DNA from: a virus
Virus record (IMG/VR): IMGVR_UViG_3300030202_002808
Span: 15,725 to 56,655 of that record
DNA: 40,931 nucleotides
Reading direction: 5' to 3' (one strand)
Position 1 is the stretch's first letter. Each line of letters starts with the position of its first letter. A model generated the notes under the pieces. It was given only the letters and a program-made list of their open reading frames with translations, searched no databases and was not told where the DNA came from. Shown in pieces: positions 6,836-15,382 of this stretch. A program made the translations under genes and the position numbers.

Positions 6836-7399
6836 CTAGGTATCAATTTCTGTTTGATAACCAGCTTTAGCAATGATAATCGCATCAGCACGATCATACG
6901 ATTCTGGTTTTGGATTGCCATGTTTCGTATATTCTATTTTGAATGCAGGCTCTGTGTCAAGCAGATGCTGTAAAACAACTTGCTTTGCTTTTTGGCCTCT
7001 TGGTACTTTAATGCCAGCGACTTTGCGGGCAGATGTGGCACCAATAAACTTAGGCTCTATTTCAAAAATTTCATATAGTAACCATGAAACAACACCGTTA
7101 AATCTCTGTAGTGTAGCCATAGTTTTGGCGGACGAACCACCTGAGTTGAAGAACGTAAAGGGTTGTTCTATATATATGTGCTCGATTGGATAATCGGCGC
7201 CGCCTAGGCTTGTCGATTCATCATCATTATTTAATTGATATACTTCATATAAATCAAGTATTTTTTCTTTGATAGCAATTGTTTTATTAAAAAAACCTTT
7301 ATGTTTTCTCAAGTCAATCGAATCATAAAATAGTAAATTACCATCTGCAATTATAGCGAAACCAGTTATGCTGGTTGATACATCTACACCTAAAATCAT
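6836..7399 (-). CDS. ruvC: RuvC-like Holliday junction resolvase
   Basis: The 187-residue protein has the RNase H-like fold pattern of RuvC resolvases: an N-terminal GVDVSTSITGFA with catalytic D6, the second acid in IYIEQP (E78) and the C-terminal pair in SYDRADAIIIA (D169 and D172). A basic KVPRGQKAKQ stretch (about 131-140) probably contacts DNA. In phages such enzymes resolve branched DNA formed by recombination-dependent replication before packaging, the task of T4 endonuclease VII. It is the first gene of the nucleic-acid block after the structural block. The MILGVD start is the family's natural N-terminus, yet there is no ribosome-binding site upstream; a consensus -10 ends six bases before the ATG instead. 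Confidence 0.9.
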   Translation of the reverse strand: MILGVDVSTSITGFAIIADGNLLFYDSIDLRKHKGFFNKTIAIKEKILDLYEVYQLNNDDESTSLGGADYPIEHIYIEQPFTFFNSGGSSAKTMATLQRFNGVVSWLLYEIFEIEPKFIGATSARKVAGIKVPRGQKAKQVVLQHLLDTEPAFKIEYTKHGNPKPESYDRADAIIIAKAGYQTEIDT

Positions 7400-7405
7400 G
7401 ACTAA

Positions 7406-7435
7406 ATTATACTATATATCCAGCTTTAATTTAAA
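7406..7435 (-). promoter_or_regulatory. Candidate promoter giving a leaderless ruvC transcript
   Basis: In the 12-base gap between the structural block and ruvC the minus strand reads a perfect TATAAT (7411-7406). TTTAAA (7435-7430, four of six to TTGACA) lies 18 bases upstream inside the end of the 418-aa gene. Six bases separate the TATAAT from the ATG, so transcription would start at or next to the initiation codon. That agrees with the absence of a ribosome-binding site. AT-rich sequence makes chance matches likely. Confidence 0.4.
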
Positions 7436-8668
7436 CGTTATATCTTTGTCTTCTTCTTTCAACACTGGATCTGCTAAAGTGGCAATCCCTATTAGGTTTT
7501 TGTTGTTATCGTAAATAGCGACTCTGGATACATAGACTTGACGTTTAAAGTCTTCATCAAAGGTTGCAAAACTAGAGGAGGTAATATTTTTGATTCTCCT
7601 GTTAGGGTTTTCTTCGAAGACATTTGAGCCAGATCTTAAGAGATACTCTTGCCCTTTTTCCAAATATGTTGGATTATTGGAGTAATTTGCTTCGCCGCGG
7701 CGTGCGTTGGCAAACATGGTATATGTCTGGGTCTCGGTGACTCCTTCAAATTCCATATTGAAAGATGCGGACTCAAAAGATGGAGCAGCCGTGGCATTGT
7801 TTACACCATCCAGCGCTCCGGCGCCAAAGTAAATCCATTTTGGGTGATCTATTGTGCCATTATCCAATAAGCCCATTGCTGTATCATTGAGTCTCCATGA
7901 ACCAGTCAACATTATTATGCCTTCATTATACAGTACAACACCCGCAACCTTGTTATTATTTGCAGATGACGTTCCAAAGGTCTGTATCAGCTCACCGTTT
8001 TCCTTGTTGTCCTTCAGTTCACCAATTAAGGAGCCGGTGAAGTACCATTTCAGAGACACTGAGCCAGGATTGATCTTGGAGCCGTAAAAGATAGATGGTA
8101 CGTGAACTGTGTTAATTTTTTGTTTGTCTTTGTTCCAGCCACCGTCTAAAGACGAACTTACAATATAATGTTCGCTCATGTAGCGATAGTTATTTAAACG
8201 AGTCTTAAGAGCATAGTAGTGAGGATATATTGGTCCGCCGGCGTCGGCGGTCACGGAACCCTCCGCTGTATCCACCATGTCGTATCTGGCGCCGGCTTGT
8301 GGACTCATAAATTCTCGTGTGATCGAAGCAGTCAAGGGGTAACTTTTGCTTACAGTGTCACCGTATATAAACTCATTTTCGTAATCAACATCGCCTACGG
8401 TTTTGAAAGATGCCCGGGCACTGTCTTTCGTAACAAAAGCAGTTATAAAACTGTTTGTTTCAGCGTTGCGGTCAATGTTGTATTCAAACAAACTAATACC
8501 ACCACTAGCACTGCTGGTGATATTTAAAATGTTGTTAGAGAATGAACCGGATTGATGAGGCAGATTGTTATAATATATCTTTGACTCATTTATCGTAATG
8601 TTGACATTGGGATATGCCCGCATTGTATTCAGCACAACATCGTTTGGGCTAAACTTGCGGAAAGACAT
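7412..8668 (-). CDS. Virion structural protein, paralogue 2 of a tandem pair
   Basis: The 418-residue protein is rich in Ser, Thr, Asn and Gly with beta-strand-like segments and no signal peptide, as in phage tail or baseplate proteins. It is homologous to its upstream neighbour (8671-9741). Matching blocks are INPGSVSLKW against IKPGTVNLQL, VAGVVLYNEGIIMLTGS against SHGVVFYQSGIAVISSS, NYSNNPTY against NYSSNPTY, and the C-terminal SRVAIYDNNKNLIGIA against TTIGLYNARNELLATA. Both end in a short strand of basic and hydrophobic residues (KLKLDI, RVRLDY). It starts two bases after its partner's stop and is the last gene of the structural block. The exact position in the virion is unknown; I recognise the family only as recurrent in marine myoviruses. 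Confidence 0.8.
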   Translation of the reverse strand: MSFRKFSPNDVVLNTMRAYPNVNITINESKIYYNNLPHQSGSFSNNILNITSSASGGISLFEYNIDRNAETNSFITAFVTKDSARASFKTVGDVDYENEFIYGDTVSKSYPLTASITREFMSPQAGARYDMVDTAEGSVTADAGGPIYPHYYALKTRLNNYRYMSEHYIVSSSLDGGWNKDKQKINTVHVPSIFYGSKINPGSVSLKWYFTGSLIGELKDNKENGELIQTFGTSSANNNKVAGVVLYNEGIIMLTGSWRLNDTAMGLLDNGTIDHPKWIYFGAGALDGVNNATAAPSFESASFNMEFEGVTETQTYTMFANARRGEANYSNNPTYLEKGQEYLLRSGSNVFEENPNRRIKNITSSSFATFDEDFKRQVYVSRVAIYDNNKNLIGIATLADPVLKEEDKDITFKLKLDI

Positions 8669-8670
8669 TA

Positions 8671-9741
8671 CTAGTAATCCAATCGAACTCTGATAGTCAA
8701 TTCATTTGATGGAGTTTTCTTCAGTGGTTCAGACAGTTTAGCGGTGGCTAACAATTCATTTCTTGCATTGTAGAGGCCAATTGTGGTTACGTACGCTACT
8801 GGATTTTCGCTAGCGTTGTTCTTAACTCTAATTTTGCTGCCTGATGTGTATGTAGGATTCGAACTGTAGTTGTACTTATTGACTGGCATTCTACAGAAGT
8901 AGATTGTAGAGTTAATTTCTGTAGAGTTGTTGAACGTAAGGTTAGTCATTCTGTGTCTAACAGCGTCACATGTTCCTGAAATTGATGCAGAGACCAAGGA
9001 CTGATCGAATGTCAGTGCGTCTGGAGTACTACTGCTAACCGCAGAGCCACTGTTGAAATCTGCAATTCCAGAAAATACCGAGGAAGAAATAACTGCAATG
9101 CCTGATTGGTAGAACACTACGCCGTGGCTCGAAGATGGAGTTTCAATAGCCAAACTTGCGGTTGAGTCGAATAAGACTCCGTAATCGCCACCAATAGTGT
9201 TAGTCGTGCCGTCTCCAGTAGAAGAAGCGGCTGTATCTTGGAGTGATATAGTTGTGAGGTGAGGGTTAGCCCATGCGCCGCGGCCAAGTTGTAAGTTAAC
9301 TGTACCTGGCTTAATTTGGTCTTTTGTTAATAATCTAGACATAGACACAACAAATACTTCCTTCATGGAACCTGTTGTATCAAGCCTCAAATCACTTTCA
9401 AACAATCTTACTGTATTGGTGCTACCTGTATAACCCAGAAGAACCTGCGAAAACTGGTTGTAGATATTAATCTTTTTATTGTTAATTGTCGCAGTTGAAG
9501 CAGACAACGGAGAGGATTCATCGTAACCACAAGTAAGATCAAAGATATGGTTAGCAGACGAACTAAGAAATGGGTAGTCGTATACTGATTGGAACATACC
9601 GTGGGTAAAGTTTTTAATGTTCTCATCACTGTAAGTTCCACTAACGATGGAGCCGGTGAGAGGGATTACCTCGTGTAATAAAGTTTTTGTTGTTGTAACG
9701 TCCGTATTAACATTTAACGGCTCATAAGAAAGGGGCATCAA
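8671..9741 (-). CDS. Virion structural protein, paralogue 1 of a tandem pair
   Basis: The 356-residue protein shares its layout with the downstream 418-residue protein: a variable N-terminal half, a central block with PGTVNLQLG and GVVFYQSGIAVIS, then NYSSNPTY and a conserved C-terminal domain (YVTTIGLYNARNELLATA, LSEPLKK, RVRLDY). The last 45 residues look like a compact beta domain used for assembly. The two genes are separated by a few bases and are probably an old duplication. Two subunits of a ring or fibre attachment layer, or alternative tips, are both possible. No catalytic motif is visible. Confidence 0.8.
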   Translation of the reverse strand: MMPLSYEPLNVNTDVTTTKTLLHEVIPLTGSIVSGTYSDENIKNFTHGMFQSVYDYPFLSSSANHIFDLTCGYDESSPLSASTATINNKKINIYNQFSQVLLGYTGSTNTVRLFESDLRLDTTGSMKEVFVVSMSRLLTKDQIKPGTVNLQLGRGAWANPHLTTISLQDTAASSTGDGTTNTIGGDYGVLFDSTASLAIETPSSSHGVVFYQSGIAVISSSVFSGIADFNSGSAVSSSTPDALTFDQSLVSASISGTCDAVRHRMTNLTFNNSTEINSTIYFCRMPVNKYNYSSNPTYTSGSKIRVKNNASENPVAYVTTIGLYNARNELLATAKLSEPLKKTPSNELTIRVRLDY

Positions 9742-9751
9742 TAATCTCCAA

Positions 9752-10768
9752 TTATGTTTGTGCTATTTTAATAATTCTTACTGGTACTTGTAAGTTTACG
9801 TTGGATGCGGCGCCTTCGACGTAGATAGTTGTATCAATAAAATCGTAAAGGGTGCCGGCTCCAAATAAGTCAGAAGAAGTGGTTCCGAACTTGGTGTAGT
9901 CGGATTGTGGGATATTCGGGTTAATCAAGAGGTTGAGAGCTGTAAAACTAGCTCGGGGACCCTTAATGGCCGAATATTGTGTGCTGGTATCAGATGTACC
10001 AGCGGTTGCTGTATTAGAGTATACTTTGTTGAGTACTCCACCAACGACAACCTCACTGTTGTTTTTAAGCTTTTGTGAGGGCCTGACCGAGGAGTTACCT
10101 TTTAAAGTAACGTTCAGAGAAGCGCCTTGGGATGAGTTGTTGCTGAGGCTAGAGCGGTTATCAGCACCCATAACAGCAGAGATAAAACGATTGTCAAAGC
10201 TTACAACGAAGTTGTTATCGGTAAGTCCAGTGGAAGCTAAGAGAGCGTTTTGGTTAGTAGAAGAACCTAACAAATCAGTCGAGTCGATACCGGTCTCGAT
10301 AAGCATGAGCTTACCAGATCCATCACCGGATTTAAGAATTGTGTCAGCGCTGCCACCATCGAGAGTAATTTGCTTAGATGTAATCACTCCAGCGGCTGTC
10401 ACTTTGCTATCGTCAGCAAGTAATATCATACCGTTAGCGTCCTTTTGGACGATGCGTGGGCTGAAAGTCTTCTGGTTCAGTGCTACTTGGGGCAAGTAAA
10501 GCAGATCTTGTCGGGCTCTGGAAACGAGACCGTAATTGATATTAGCGTTCTTAGAAGTAAATGCTTCCAAGATGGGGGTTTGTAAAATTTCCAGATCGTA
10601 ATAAGCAGATCCAGATGCATGGTCCTTGTTGTATAAGGAATAATCTATCTCATCATCACCGGGTGAAAACTTAGTAATTCTAAAGTCACCTTGAGCCATT
10701 CTTTTTCGGCCGATATCGGTCAGAACTGCATCAAGTATGATGTCGCCGGAGTTGTCTATAAATGCCAT
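9752..10768 (-). CDS. Virion structural protein with LT..G....G.F...DD.I.Y N-terminal domain
   Basis: The 338-residue protein begins MAFIDNSGDIILDAVLTDIG, then RKRMAQGDFRITKFSPGDDEIDY. This N-terminal domain matches that of the 395-residue protein at 19234-20421: both have D-x-x-L-T-x-x-G, G-x-F, D-D-x-I-x-Y and a later T-P-x-x-E. The remainder is Ser, Asn and Thr rich with many short strands (ADDSKVTAAGVITSKQITL) and ends VNLQVPVRIIKIAQT, as expected of an exposed beta-structured virion protein. A GAGG ribosome-binding site precedes the ATG in a 37-base gap. The exact function is unknown; a baseplate periphery or fibre-anchoring subunit is the simplest reading. Confidence 0.78.
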   Translation of the reverse strand: MAFIDNSGDIILDAVLTDIGRKRMAQGDFRITKFSPGDDEIDYSLYNKDHASGSAYYDLEILQTPILEAFTSKNANINYGLVSRARQDLLYLPQVALNQKTFSPRIVQKDANGMILLADDSKVTAAGVITSKQITLDGGSADTILKSGDGSGKLMLIETGIDSTDLLGSSTNQNALLASTGLTDNNFVVSFDNRFISAVMGADNRSSLSNNSSQGASLNVTLKGNSSVRPSQKLKNNSEVVVGGVLNKVYSNTATAGTSDTSTQYSAIKGPRASFTALNLLINPNIPQSDYTKFGTTSSDLFGAGTLYDFIDTTIYVEGAASNVNLQVPVRIIKIAQT

Positions 10769-10805
10769 TTTGTTACCTCTTTATATAAATAGTATTGGTT
10801 TTTTG

Positions 10806-13736
10806 TTATTCTTCCAATTTTACGCTGGGGTCATTATAAGTAATGTTTAAATCGATTTTTTTACCAGTTTTCTTGGATGTCAATCTGATTTTGAACGTTT
10901 CACTCCAAATTAACTCTTGATTTGATGAATTTCCAATTACAAGTTTATTATACTGTGATTCTGCAGATTGTGTATAGTCCACCTCTGAGTCATCAAAAAT
11001 AGTCTGTGACAAGTTGGGTACTAATTGAAATATGTTTTTGAACTTTTCGTTCTTGTTTTTGTAAATATCAACCGATAGATCTTCCTCAAACAATACTTCA
11101 AATTGCGCGTATTTGTAGCCGCCGTCATTTACAAGCTCAGCCTCAATTACGGTGTCGGTATTGCCAGCGATACCCAACTCATTAACAGCCCTAAAAAGAT
11201 AGTAATACTTAACATTAGATTTTACTATGTCCGAGAACAGTCCGGTTGTATATGTGTATTCTGAGCCATCTATTTCCAGCGAAACATTAGAAAACTCGTT
11301 ACCTTCGAAGTCTTGAAAACTTTTTGGCCTTTGTGTTAATCTAAAAATTTGAATTGTGTTTGCAGGGGATACTGTTGGTTTCTCTACGTTAGTAGAGCTA
11401 ATGTAATCTTTTGCATTTAAGTATTGTGATTTTACAGTTTTGTCGGCTTCCGTAACTTCTCTTGGAAAAGGCTGGCTTCTAAAGGTCTCATAGAATATGT
11501 CAAATAAAATCCTATTTGAATTATCAAGTGCATAGTTTGGCACCACATTCAAATCGTTTGGTGGGTTGTCTAGCACTCTAAAGGCTTTTTGTGTGATTGG
11601 CACTTCAATTAGTTTAAGAGAAGGCTGAACGGTTGTAATAAAGTTAGCAAGATAAGGTGGTAGAACACCGGTGCTTGAAGTGGAGGCTGCGGATTTTGCG
11701 ATTCTTTGCGCTTCCGTTACAAACGAAGACATTACTTCATCTGGTGTATCTCCATAAATTGAACTCTCAAGCATATCAGTGGTAATATCACCGGTTTCAG
11801 GGTCGTAGAACTCTACACAATATCCAGTAATTGGAGATTCGGGATCTGTGGCATCTTCCCTTACTGAGCCAATAATCCTTGAAATCTGTAGGTTTGCAAA
11901 TTTATACTTGAATCCCTTTACTGCATAATATGCATATACTTTATATGTATACGCAGTGTCGTATTTGACTTGGGTATCAAACAGGTTGAATTCTTTTAAA
12001 TGTAAACTATTGAATACCCAAAAGTTTTGTATCGTGCTCTGTGTATTGGAGTCTCCAGTAGCTAAACCACCAATTTTTTCTACTCGATAAGCGAGTATTT
12101 CGTGGTCTTTCACGTCTGGGGTTAAATTATTAAACTTGTCTACTTCAAAAGAATGAACGGTGTCGTTTTGAGAGTTAAGTAGCAGATTTATGTTTTTGAC
12201 TGAAAATGCTTTTGTATTGGTGGAAAATGTTTTGGATATGTCGTTAATACAACGAAGCGCGTTTCGCGCATTAAGGGCACGGTAGACACCTTTGGTATCG
12301 TACGCAGTGTCTGTTTCTAAATTTTTGTAATCAACAACAAAGAAATCTTCGTTTTCTTCTTTGATTTTATTATGAGAATAAAGCATTAATTCGACTAAAT
12401 CAACAGAGCGCAGCACTGTATTGTCCGATGAGGTGTATACTTGATCGAAGTTAGTTCCGTCTCCAGGTACCGCTAATTTTTGATTTTGTAAAAACTCTAC
12501 TGGTTCCGGCACTAATTCATCAGGAGATTGTCCTAAGAAAACTTCTTTAAGAGATTTTAAAAATCCTGTGCTAAATTGATTTTTTGCAATAACTGCGGCG
12601 TAATAGTCGCTCTGCTTTGTGCTGAAGGTTATTTTGTTGTAGAACGGCATAGTGCTGACAAGTTGTTTGGAGGCATCTCCTTCAAGGGTTCGTGTTGCAA
12701 AATCATTAAATAATACGTTGGAAAATCTTGAATCGATGTAATTTAAAGATTCTTGTGATATGTTCGAGGCAGACACTGGCAATGAGAAATCTAAGTATTT
12801 TATCATTGGGCTGATACCAACAGATCGAATTACTCCGTCTTCTATGTCATCTTCAAATCGATTGTTATAAATATTGTATAGATTATCAACTGTTATTGAA
12901 TTGTTGAGAGAGTAGTAATTTGTTATGTTGGCGTCTAACACCAGAGAGTCAGTCTGATAAGCTGCCAAACCAAAGGCATAAAAGTTTGGAATGGTTCTTT
13001 CGGTTTCTTGCGAATCGGTAAAACTCTGGTATCTTCTTAAGATGTGATTATACTCGCAACTTAATTGAATGTAATTACTAATTTCGGCCCCATTAACTAG
13101 CAATTGTTCTTGAATTTTAGCGTATGGCATCGTGGTGGTTATATAATGATCGTCGTAAGTCCCATCAGAATATATTGGAGTGATTGTGTTGTTTCCGAAT
13201 GGCTTACCGGTAAACAGACAATCCCAATATTTAGAACCCTTAACTACATCCGAAAGCATTGGATTTAGTGGATCACCTTCAATGTGGGTGATAAATTTCA
13301 TATATGGTAAGACTGTTTTTTGTCTTATTCCTAAATCAGATGCTACTTCACCTCTTTCCTCTCTATTACCTATTTCACTTTGCACCTCAACACCTGTAAA
13401 GGAAGTAATCGAGTGAACGAATTCGTTTGGATTGTCAACTGGTAAGAATTTGTAAAATGGAGGAGGGACCATGTATTCGCCATCATCGCTGGTCAAATTA
13501 AAGAAATACCCTCCGACTGCGTTTCTTAAAAGATCAGAAGAACCTGATAACAAATTTAAATCTACGAAAGATATCTGTTTTTGTCTTAAATGATATTCTC
13601 CACTGGGTCTTGCAACAAGCCTATATTCATATACCTCTGATGCCTCTGTTACATCAGCAGGGGGCTCGGGGAGAAGGGGTCCAACTTCGGCTGGGCGTTC
13701 CGCCATATCAGGGACAAACGCTTCAGTTGTAGCCAT
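10806..13736 (-). CDS. Large virion structural protein with fibronectin-III-like segments
   Basis: The 976-residue protein has a Pro/Glu-rich N-terminus (VGPLLPEPPADVTEASEVYEY), a long middle region with no family I recognise, and two segments resembling fibronectin type III strands: DTAYTYKVYAYYAVKGF near 589-606 and YYYLFRAVNELGIAGNTD near 845-863. The C-terminus has KIRLTSKKTGKKIDLNITY. Fn3-like domains are common spacers in phage tail proteins that reach the cell surface. The stop shares its last base with nothing downstream, but its start is coupled to the upstream 344-aa gene by TAATG. Assignment to the baseplate or fibre region is from position only. Confidence 0.78.
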   Translation of the reverse strand: MATTEAFVPDMAERPAEVGPLLPEPPADVTEASEVYEYRLVARPSGEYHLRQKQISFVDLNLLSGSSDLLRNAVGGYFFNLTSDDGEYMVPPPFYKFLPVDNPNEFVHSITSFTGVEVQSEIGNREERGEVASDLGIRQKTVLPYMKFITHIEGDPLNPMLSDVVKGSKYWDCLFTGKPFGNNTITPIYSDGTYDDHYITTTMPYAKIQEQLLVNGAEISNYIQLSCEYNHILRRYQSFTDSQETERTIPNFYAFGLAAYQTDSLVLDANITNYYSLNNSITVDNLYNIYNNRFEDDIEDGVIRSVGISPMIKYLDFSLPVSASNISQESLNYIDSRFSNVLFNDFATRTLEGDASKQLVSTMPFYNKITFSTKQSDYYAAVIAKNQFSTGFLKSLKEVFLGQSPDELVPEPVEFLQNQKLAVPGDGTNFDQVYTSSDNTVLRSVDLVELMLYSHNKIKEENEDFFVVDYKNLETDTAYDTKGVYRALNARNALRCINDISKTFSTNTKAFSVKNINLLLNSQNDTVHSFEVDKFNNLTPDVKDHEILAYRVEKIGGLATGDSNTQSTIQNFWVFNSLHLKEFNLFDTQVKYDTAYTYKVYAYYAVKGFKYKFANLQISRIIGSVREDATDPESPITGYCVEFYDPETGDITTDMLESSIYGDTPDEVMSSFVTEAQRIAKSAASTSSTGVLPPYLANFITTVQPSLKLIEVPITQKAFRVLDNPPNDLNVVPNYALDNSNRILFDIFYETFRSQPFPREVTEADKTVKSQYLNAKDYISSTNVEKPTVSPANTIQIFRLTQRPKSFQDFEGNEFSNVSLEIDGSEYTYTTGLFSDIVKSNVKYYYLFRAVNELGIAGNTDTVIEAELVNDGGYKYAQFEVLFEEDLSVDIYKNKNEKFKNIFQLVPNLSQTIFDDSEVDYTQSAESQYNKLVIGNSSNQELIWSETFKIRLTSKKTGKKIDLNITYNDPSVKLEE

Positions 13737-14770
13737 TAGTATGTTCCTCCGGGTGATGCTGGTGTTGTGGAGACGGTAGATACCACAGTTGTTGTTGTAG
13801 GAGCGCTTGTGGTCGGCGTAAATCCTTCTATAGCTTCGTCATCTATAATATTTTCGAACAATTCTTTAGTAAAATCTAATTTCTTGGTGGTCTTAGAGAG
13901 ATCTAATCTTTGCATTACTCCGGTCGCCAAATCATCAATAATATTTGTCATTGCTAGATCAAGTCTTTCCAATGTGCCATTATATGGGTGTGCGTCAAAA
14001 GTGACCGCATCATATCCAAATTTGGCTATTATAGCTGTTCTTTCGGGCGAAAACCACACACCGGGTGGATATGGATTGTAGGGCAGCGAGTAATGCCAAT
14101 ATTCGGATTCCTCTGGTAGACTTAGTGCTGGGCTAGGGGCGGAAGCGCCAGCAGTGTAAAAGATGTCAACAAATCTGGTATCCCAAACACCAGTGGACGG
14201 ATCATTGTATACACTGTATAAGGCTAATGCGTTAATAGATACACTTTTTGTTAATGCTGCAGCATCGTCAAGGAGCAATACAAACTCGGACGGATCGAGT
14301 GTTTCTGTTCTTTCAAACCCGTATACGCCTGATGGGCCTAGCATAGCCGACTTGGGTATAACGCCGTTGTTTGCCCTCGTGTAATCAGATATTTTTCGAC
14401 CGGTTAGTACAGTCAAAGCGGGGTTGCTAGATGCCAAAGAGGGTATTAAAGCGAGCCTTTCATCTAAAATCATTTCTCCTGAAAAAGTTGGGATTGCTGA
14501 GTCACCTGTAGGTATATCAAAACCAGTGCCCGGGCCTGTTCCAGGGCTTATGGGTGTAGCTTCCGGGGCCGTCATGACTTCGCCCATGGTTTCGAATTCG
14601 TCGGGGAATGAGTATGATGGTGCAGGCGCGCCGTCTCTTGGCGCGGTGTCTGGTGCTGCGCCTCCAAAGGTCGCTTCAGGAAGTGTGGAACTAGAGTCAG
14701 TGGAAGGGGCATATGCAGAATCGCTGTAGATTCCATAATCCGAATAGAGGCCGGGTGAAACTGATGGCAT
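13736..14770 (-). CDS. Virion-associated protein with low-complexity Pro/Ser/Thr ends
   Basis: The 344-residue protein has a disordered N-terminal third rich in Pro, Ala, Ser and Gly (DTAPRDGAPAPSYSF, ISPGTGPGTGFDIP). A compact central region follows with SEFVLLLDDAAALTKSVSIN and PYNPYPPGVWFSPERTAII. An acidic helix (FENIIDDEAIEGF) and a Thr-rich tail (TTTTVVSTVSTTPASPGG) end the protein. Both ends look like flexible linkers, so the central region may bridge partners. TAATG junctions couple it to both neighbours (13736 and 14770), which suggests fixed relative amounts with the 976- and 183-residue proteins. No family is recognised. Confidence 0.75.
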   Translation of the reverse strand: MPSVSPGLYSDYGIYSDSAYAPSTDSSSTLPEATFGGAAPDTAPRDGAPAPSYSFPDEFETMGEVMTAPEATPISPGTGPGTGFDIPTGDSAIPTFSGEMILDERLALIPSLASSNPALTVLTGRKISDYTRANNGVIPKSAMLGPSGVYGFERTETLDPSEFVLLLDDAAALTKSVSINALALYSVYNDPSTGVWDTRFVDIFYTAGASAPSPALSLPEESEYWHYSLPYNPYPPGVWFSPERTAIIAKFGYDAVTFDAHPYNGTLERLDLAMTNIIDDLATGVMQRLDLSKTTKKLDFTKELFENIIDDEAIEGFTPTTSAPTTTTVVSTVSTTPASPGGTY

Positions 14771-15321
14771 TACTGAGTTCCTTTAAAGTATTTGTTTTTT
14801 CCGTAATAAACGGGACTTTGATTTAAGACTGTAAAGCTGGCTGCTATGAAGGAAGGGTCAGATTTTTTAACTTCTTCTTTTTCTCTTGAGCTGTTGTCTT
14901 CATCAAGTTGATAGAACGGATCGTTGTCATCTTTGAACTTATCACCTGTTCCAGTTTTTGAATTTACTGTATTTGCAAAATCTTTTGTATCAATAATATT
15001 TGGGTTTTTTTCTTCTTCCTTGTTGGAGTCGCTTTCAAGAAGAGAGAAATCTCTTGGCAAGTCATCAATCGTAACATTCATAAGCATAAGCATTTCTTCT
15101 GCTAACTGTGGTCTATCTTTGTTGACAGCAGTTGTTCTTGTCTTTCTGGTCGATAATCCTGTTTTTGATTTTAAAGATGTCAGTCCAGATTGTACGTTAT
15201 ACAATGTGGGATCTGTTGATTTACTAACAATTTTATCACCCAGTATTGTTTTATCATAATTTGTACGAGCAGTCTTGGCTGTGCTGATTTTGGTTATTAA
15301 TGGTGCGGGTATATTAAACAT
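14770..15321 (-). CDS. Hypothetical charged protein in the structural block
   Basis: The 183-residue protein has a basic N-terminal half (STRKTRTTAVNKDRPQ) and an acidic, Lys/Glu/Asp-rich second half (LLESDSNKEEEKNP, DEDNSSREKEEVKKSD), ending in a short ordered-looking tail (FTVLNQSPVYYGKNKYF). The composition suggests mostly disordered sequence with short binding segments, as in scaffolding, chaperone or linker proteins. It lies after the 61-base gap that follows the 1287-residue gene, so it may start its own transcript. The TAATG junction couples it to the 344-residue protein. No family is recognised. Confidence 0.7.
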   Translation of the reverse strand: MFNIPAPLITKISTAKTARTNYDKTILGDKIVSKSTDPTLYNVQSGLTSLKSKTGLSTRKTRTTAVNKDRPQLAEEMLMLMNVTIDDLPRDFSLLESDSNKEEEKNPNIIDTKDFANTVNSKTGTGDKFKDDNDPFYQLDEDNSSREKEEVKKSDPSFIAASFTVLNQSPVYYGKNKYFKGTQ

Positions 15322-15382
15322 GTTTTATTCTCTTATAGTAAATATGATGGCAATAAAAATATTATCTGTTTGATTTGTTTTA
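15322..15382 (-). promoter_or_regulatory. 61-base AT-rich gap, possible internal promoter
   Basis: This is the largest gap inside the structural block and is nearly all A and T in the gene direction. It contains TTGATA soon after the preceding stop and TATAAG at 15337-15332, eleven bases before the ATG. Neither pairs with a convincing partner at 16-18 bases, and the T4 late box TATAAATA is absent. A phage-specific late promoter is possible. No hairpin is seen. Confidence 0.25.

Noticed and set aside
9933-10499. Plus-strand open frame of 188 codons
   Set aside because: It lies wholly opposite the 338-aa structural gene, whose N-terminal domain is shared with another protein here. Its translation is Ser/Leu/Pro-rich without motif, as expected of a shadow.
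10784-10791. TATAAATA on the plus strand
   Set aside because: It is in a gap, but directed against all genes, and such AT-rich eight-mers are expected by chance.
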